A stretch of 64,000 bases of DNA, taken from the NCBI GenBank assembly GCA_963920705.1, contig CAWUCO010000218.1:707501-771500 (forward strand), given 5' to 3'. The notes under the pieces are model-generated. The model did no database searches and was not told the DNA's origin. It worked only from the letters and a program-made list of their open reading frames with translations. Shown here one piece after another: positions 60,701 through 64,000 of this stretch (position 1 is the stretch's first letter; each line of letters starts with the position of its first letter). The DNA is from Odiellus spinosus (Eukaryota > Arthropoda > Arachnida > Opiliones > Phalangiidae). The position numbers and the translations under genes were made by a program.

Positions 60701-62519
60701 AGATTAAACACGTAGAAAGACCTTGAAAGCGCCGCGAGATTTCTATATACTTCGTTATGGTATTTAGATTGAAGAGGTAGTTTCCACTCGAAAACCATAT
60801 TTTTTTATACTTTATAGTCCCGTCCAAATTAACCAAATATCAGTAATATGTTAAATTGGATTCCCGTGTTACATAATTATATTAAGTAGTCAGTTTCTGT
60901 GATTTCCTCGAGTACGGGTCATGTAGTTTTGATTATCTAAAGTAACTGTTCCACCTGAAAATCGTGAGTGGTTTAAGCTAGACAAAAATGTTTTTACTTT
61001 AGTGTTATATCTCTCGCGAAAGAATAGTTACTTTTAGCGAGTGTTTTGATTTTCCATTATTTTACTACAAAGTTCACTAATACTATTGGGCCTAAATCAT
61101 TAAAACTTATATTAAAATTGTATGAAAAAATACAGATGTAATTTAAGGGAAATAGAAGGAAACCATTTAACTTTAATCTTATGCTACTCCCGAACATTTA
61201 AAGATGTAACGAGATATTATTACACCTTAACCCTTTTCCATAAATATACAATGCCATTTTACCAATCAATTTTATACAATCGAATCAAATCGAATTAAAT
61301 TGTGATGCTTTTCTACACCGTACCCAAAATATATTTTAATTTTTCTACAAAGATTTGGGAAAATTAAACTATTGTTAAAACTGTACTGGATAAAATCACT
61401 TAGTTTTGAAAAACGGGATTTGAGTTTGGATAAAATGTCGTCCAATCAAATATAATAATTAAAAAATATATTCTAGTAAGGCCCTTCATTAAGGACTGAA
61501 ATTGTTTTAAATGACATTTATAACGAAACCTTACATTTTTTCACACAATGGATAATCCAGGTCGAAGAATATAAGCTCATTGGATTATGATACCTTTCAA
61601 AGAGCAAGAATTCATACCTCTTACCATAATAATTAACTGCATCATCTTCATCAAAAAGAGTTTAACAAGATGGTCAAGTCCATAAAACAAAACAACAACT
61701 TGATGGAACTTTACGACTACCAATCAAGTTGAAAGTTCATTACAAAGGTAAGGTATTGCAGTTTAACTCTAATTAAAAACCATCATCCTCCCTCATAATA
61801 TTTTTTTATTTTACTTTGTTTCCCATAATATAATCAGGCCCCGAACCCTTTAAATATAGTTTCAAATATTGGTATACCTTTAGGTGCTGCATTCTCTCTT
61901 TAAATATATCTAAAAGTTCAAAACGTTTCAATTGAAAGGTTCTGTATGAGACGAATTTTTCTAACACCTTTGCCACGTTGGATTGCAGCCTAGGAGAATC
62001 TCAGAGATATCAAATGGAAGCTTCTGTACAATCCGAAGATCTCTAACTTCCTTCCCACGTTGGACTTACAACCTTGGATTATAGAGGAAATATAACAAGA
62101 CCGATACGACATGGAGTGACACTACTTCAGACATATCATCATTGTATTATAGAGTTAACAATTAAAAATAATCGTCTCCAGTCTTAAGGGTGAATAACAT
62201 TGCTTTTTCAACAGGTCACAATACACACGAATTGATCTTATGACGTCACAAGTTGTATACACCAATGAAAAACCTTGAAAAATCAGTCAAAATTGGATAA
62301 AACAGGTTTAAAATAGGTCTTAAATTACGGAGGTCACGTGTACAGAAGGCCCCTACCAGAGGGCGATTCAGTGGTCATTTGTACGTGGGGATGAAAAGAG
62401 CGAGATTCGTATCATTTGATCTTTGCTGATTCGCCTGATAGCCATTCGAAACCCTTTATTTTTACCAATGAAGACGAACGAAAAAAACGTTTTTAGTGTC
62501 ACTGCCCCTTTAATGTTGA
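57778..62519. other. 4.7 kb without a recognised gene
   Basis: No frame above the listing length is convincing on either strand. The DNA is AT-rich. It contains an old direct duplication (58885-59165 and 59545-59840). Near the right end are a CRE TGACGTCA at 62241-62248 and an E-box CACGTG at 62335-62340. Exons of a spliced gene cannot be excluded. Confidence 0.5.
58885..59840 (+). repeat. Diverged direct duplication, about 280 bp, spaced 660 bp
   Basis: The blocks at about 58885-59165 and 59545-59840 share, in order, CAACGCG...TTGAGCTCTA, CGTACAC.TCGGAA, a GTTTAA segment, CAGCCAAC.CCTAGAG and CATCCATT-like words. They have drifted substantially. The second block holds a TATATAAAA word near 59570. 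Confidence 0.6.
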
Positions 62520-62895
62520 ATATGGGGCGGGTTATTTAGGGAAATTTGTGGACTTTCCGGGAGGGGCCCATTAGGCTAATTTTTTGATGGAGGGGGTGGA
62601 AAGATGTCCCCTCCTTATTTATTATGGGGGCGGGGCTATTATGCAAATTTGTTTACCTTGGGGCGGGGCTTATTCGGCCAATTTGTGTACTGTGGGGGTG
62701 GGGCCTATTAGGCAAATTTGTTGATGGATGACGTCATTTGTTGATGGATGACGTCATTTGTTGACGGATGCGCTGTTTGTTTTTGAGGCGGGGCTTATTA
62801 TGCAAATTTGTTTATTTTGGGGGCGGGGCTTATTATGCAAATTTGTTTATTTTGGGGGCGTGGCTTATGCAAATTTGTTTACTTGATGACGTCAT
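62520..62895 (+). repeat. Minisatellite, about 35-bp period, octamer and GC-box rich
   Basis: About nine imperfect units of the form GGGGCGGGGCTTATT, ATGCAAATTTG, TTTATTTTG. Some units have gained a GATGACGTCATTTGTT segment. GC content is far above the surroundings. The array stops exactly where the truncated LINE begins (62898). Confidence 0.85.
62641..62894. promoter_or_regulatory. Clustered octamer, CRE and GC-box motifs
   Basis: Exact ATGCAAAT octamers (POU-factor type) occur at 62641-62648, 62800-62807, 62835-62842 and 62867-62874. Exact TGACGTCA sites (CREB/ATF type) lie at 62729-62736, 62749-62756 and 62887-62894. GGGGCGGGG or GGGCGGGG words recur. The sites are intrinsic to the minisatellite units, so regulation is a hypothesis only. 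Confidence 0.4.
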
Positions 62896-62897
62896 TT

Positions 62898-63085
62898 GTT
62901 TATTTTACCCTTAAAGTATAGGCTTAAACTACTAAAGGACCTAGCATGAATAGGAAAACCCACTAGGACCCCGTAAAGAAGATAGGGCTCCTGAATAAAT
63001 ATAATATCATAGTTCCCAGAAAGGATCTATTGCTGTACCTGGGTAGTAGCCGAAATGGCACCGTTTAAATTAATCTGAAGGCAAC
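62898..63085 (-). pseudogene. Truncated LINE ORF2, endonuclease N-terminus
   Basis: Downstream of the Gag-like ORF1 the - strand reads LNGAISATTQVQQ, a stop, then YDIIFIQEPYLLYGVLVGFP, the beginning of an AP endonuclease domain of the R1/Jockey/I type (the QEP motif holds the metal-binding Glu). The copy ends at about 62898 against the minisatellite, so endonuclease remainder and reverse transcriptase are missing. Confidence 0.7.
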
Positions 63086-63123
63086 GTAAGGTTGCGGAGA
63101 CATCTTGCACATTTCTAGAAAAA

Positions 63124-64000
63124 CTAACCATAATTGATTCGGGAGGTTCTATAAGACAGCGCATCTATATAAACGGGGCAGTTTTTATCAAGGGCACCGT
63201 GGGTAGGTCTATGGGTAGTCCTATTCTGCCGGTTACTAATAATGCAATTCCTGCACTGGAGGGTCTTAGACGTACACTTAGTATGCGAATGCTCTCCCGA
63301 GCAAAGAGTACATAGCTGAATAAGAGACTTACATTCTTTGCTAACGTGACCAATAGCGCAGCACTTAAAGCATCTAGGGATCATATTGTGCTCAGAGATA
63401 ACACAGCTATCCCACCCAATCCTGATTCTACCTACTCTTAAAACGGCCTGAAAGGCCAACGGGGCGACATCAAAAACCCAATTCATATTAAGACCCTTGT
63501 TAGAGTAATTAAACCTCTTCGTAAAATCAACTTCGTTGAAGGAGCCATCGCCCTTCGAGACTATTTCCGCAATAATCTCCTTCTCCGAAACGTCCCTACT
63601 AGCGTTCCTAACTATTATTTTAGGGTTGGCCTTATTCCCTTTTCCAGCTAACTGAATCTTAACTTGATCCTTAATTTCGGCGGTGGTTTCAACCGCATCC
63701 TTAAGCTTACTTAGATCCTCGTCTTTTCTAAAACAGAACAATATACCGTTCCCACGGCAATGCCTGTGACTCTATCTCTATACCAAGCTTAATAGGGTCA
63801 ATGTGTTTCTTAATAAGGTTAAACACATCAATAGAAGTTACTACAGGGTCGACAGGATATATTATAAGGACGAAATCATCGAGAGGGGGCTTACGAGCGG
63901 GAACCCTTACCTCCTTAACCGAAGTGGGCTTAGTAGCGGCGATTTGTGTATAAGTGTTGTCCTGACTGGTACCTACAGGGGTAGCGGTGGACTGGACTCT
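63124..64000 (-). pseudogene. LINE ORF1 (Gag-like) with CCHC zinc knuckles, frameshifted, partial
   Basis: The frame ending at 63124 reads a Gag-like region (GNGILFCFRKDEDLSKLKDAV, in pieces) and three zinc knuckles: CFKCCAIGHVSKEC, CTLCSGEHSHTKC and a degenerate CRNC block. Such Gag-like ORF1 proteins of R1/Jockey/I-type LINEs bind element RNA. Upstream, 64000 to about 63740, the preceding residues (for example PPLDDFVLIIYP and IDPIKLGIEIESQALP) lie in another frame, so a shift occurs near 63755-63775. There is no ATG for the downstream frame. The gene runs off the right edge of the window. Confidence 0.8.

Overview
The window looks like repeat-dominated nuclear DNA of an invertebrate animal, and probably an arthropod. 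It is AT-rich, has no prokaryotic gene organisation, and holds no recognisable host gene. What can be read is metazoan mobile DNA: two non-LTR retrotransposons and a third remnant, a Penelope-like remnant with a GIY-YIG endonuclease, a DDE transposase with a SWIM zinc motif, a Tc1/mariner remnant and small MITE-like elements. A degenerate GGTTAGG-type stretch is compatible with an arthropod but proves nothing.

Layout. 1-7410: several copies, in both orientations, of one unclassified dispersed repeat; one copy is split by a 1.15 kb insertion flanked by a 12-bp duplication. 7411-15219: mostly unrecognised non-coding DNA with a telomere-like simple repeat, a cluster of a 14-bp motif and a Harbinger-type MITE. 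15220-16003: Penelope-like remnant. 16001-33702: a giant palindrome of two near-identical arms with no spacer, each carrying one intact 435-codon gene and nested tandem arrays. 33703-38836: small repeats, a Tc1/mariner remnant and a palindromic MITE. 38837-45707: a third, more diverged, single arm of the same element, with its own intact 435-codon gene. 47361-51375: DDE transposon with about 1 kb inverted ends. 52073-57777: a LINE 3' remnant and a nearly complete LINE. 57778-62519: no gene seen. 62520-62895: minisatellite rich in octamer, CRE and GC-box motifs. 62898-64000: the 5' part of a second LINE, running off the right edge.

The main result is the palindromic element. Its two genes start about 1.4 kb apart and point away from the symmetry centre. 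The three predicted proteins are full length and none matches a family I can name with confidence. The outer parts of the arms are layered tandem arrays (182, 108, 69, about 205 and about 115-150 bp) whose copy number differs between arms. This recalls Foldback-type elements, but a coding gene inside each arm is unusual.

A second theme is inverted duplication. The DDE element and the Tc1/mariner remnant both carry the 3' end of their transposase twice, in opposite orientations. The left-edge repeat is also arranged as inverted copies. Whether this reflects a mechanism in the genome or partly assembly fold-back cannot be settled from the sequence alone.
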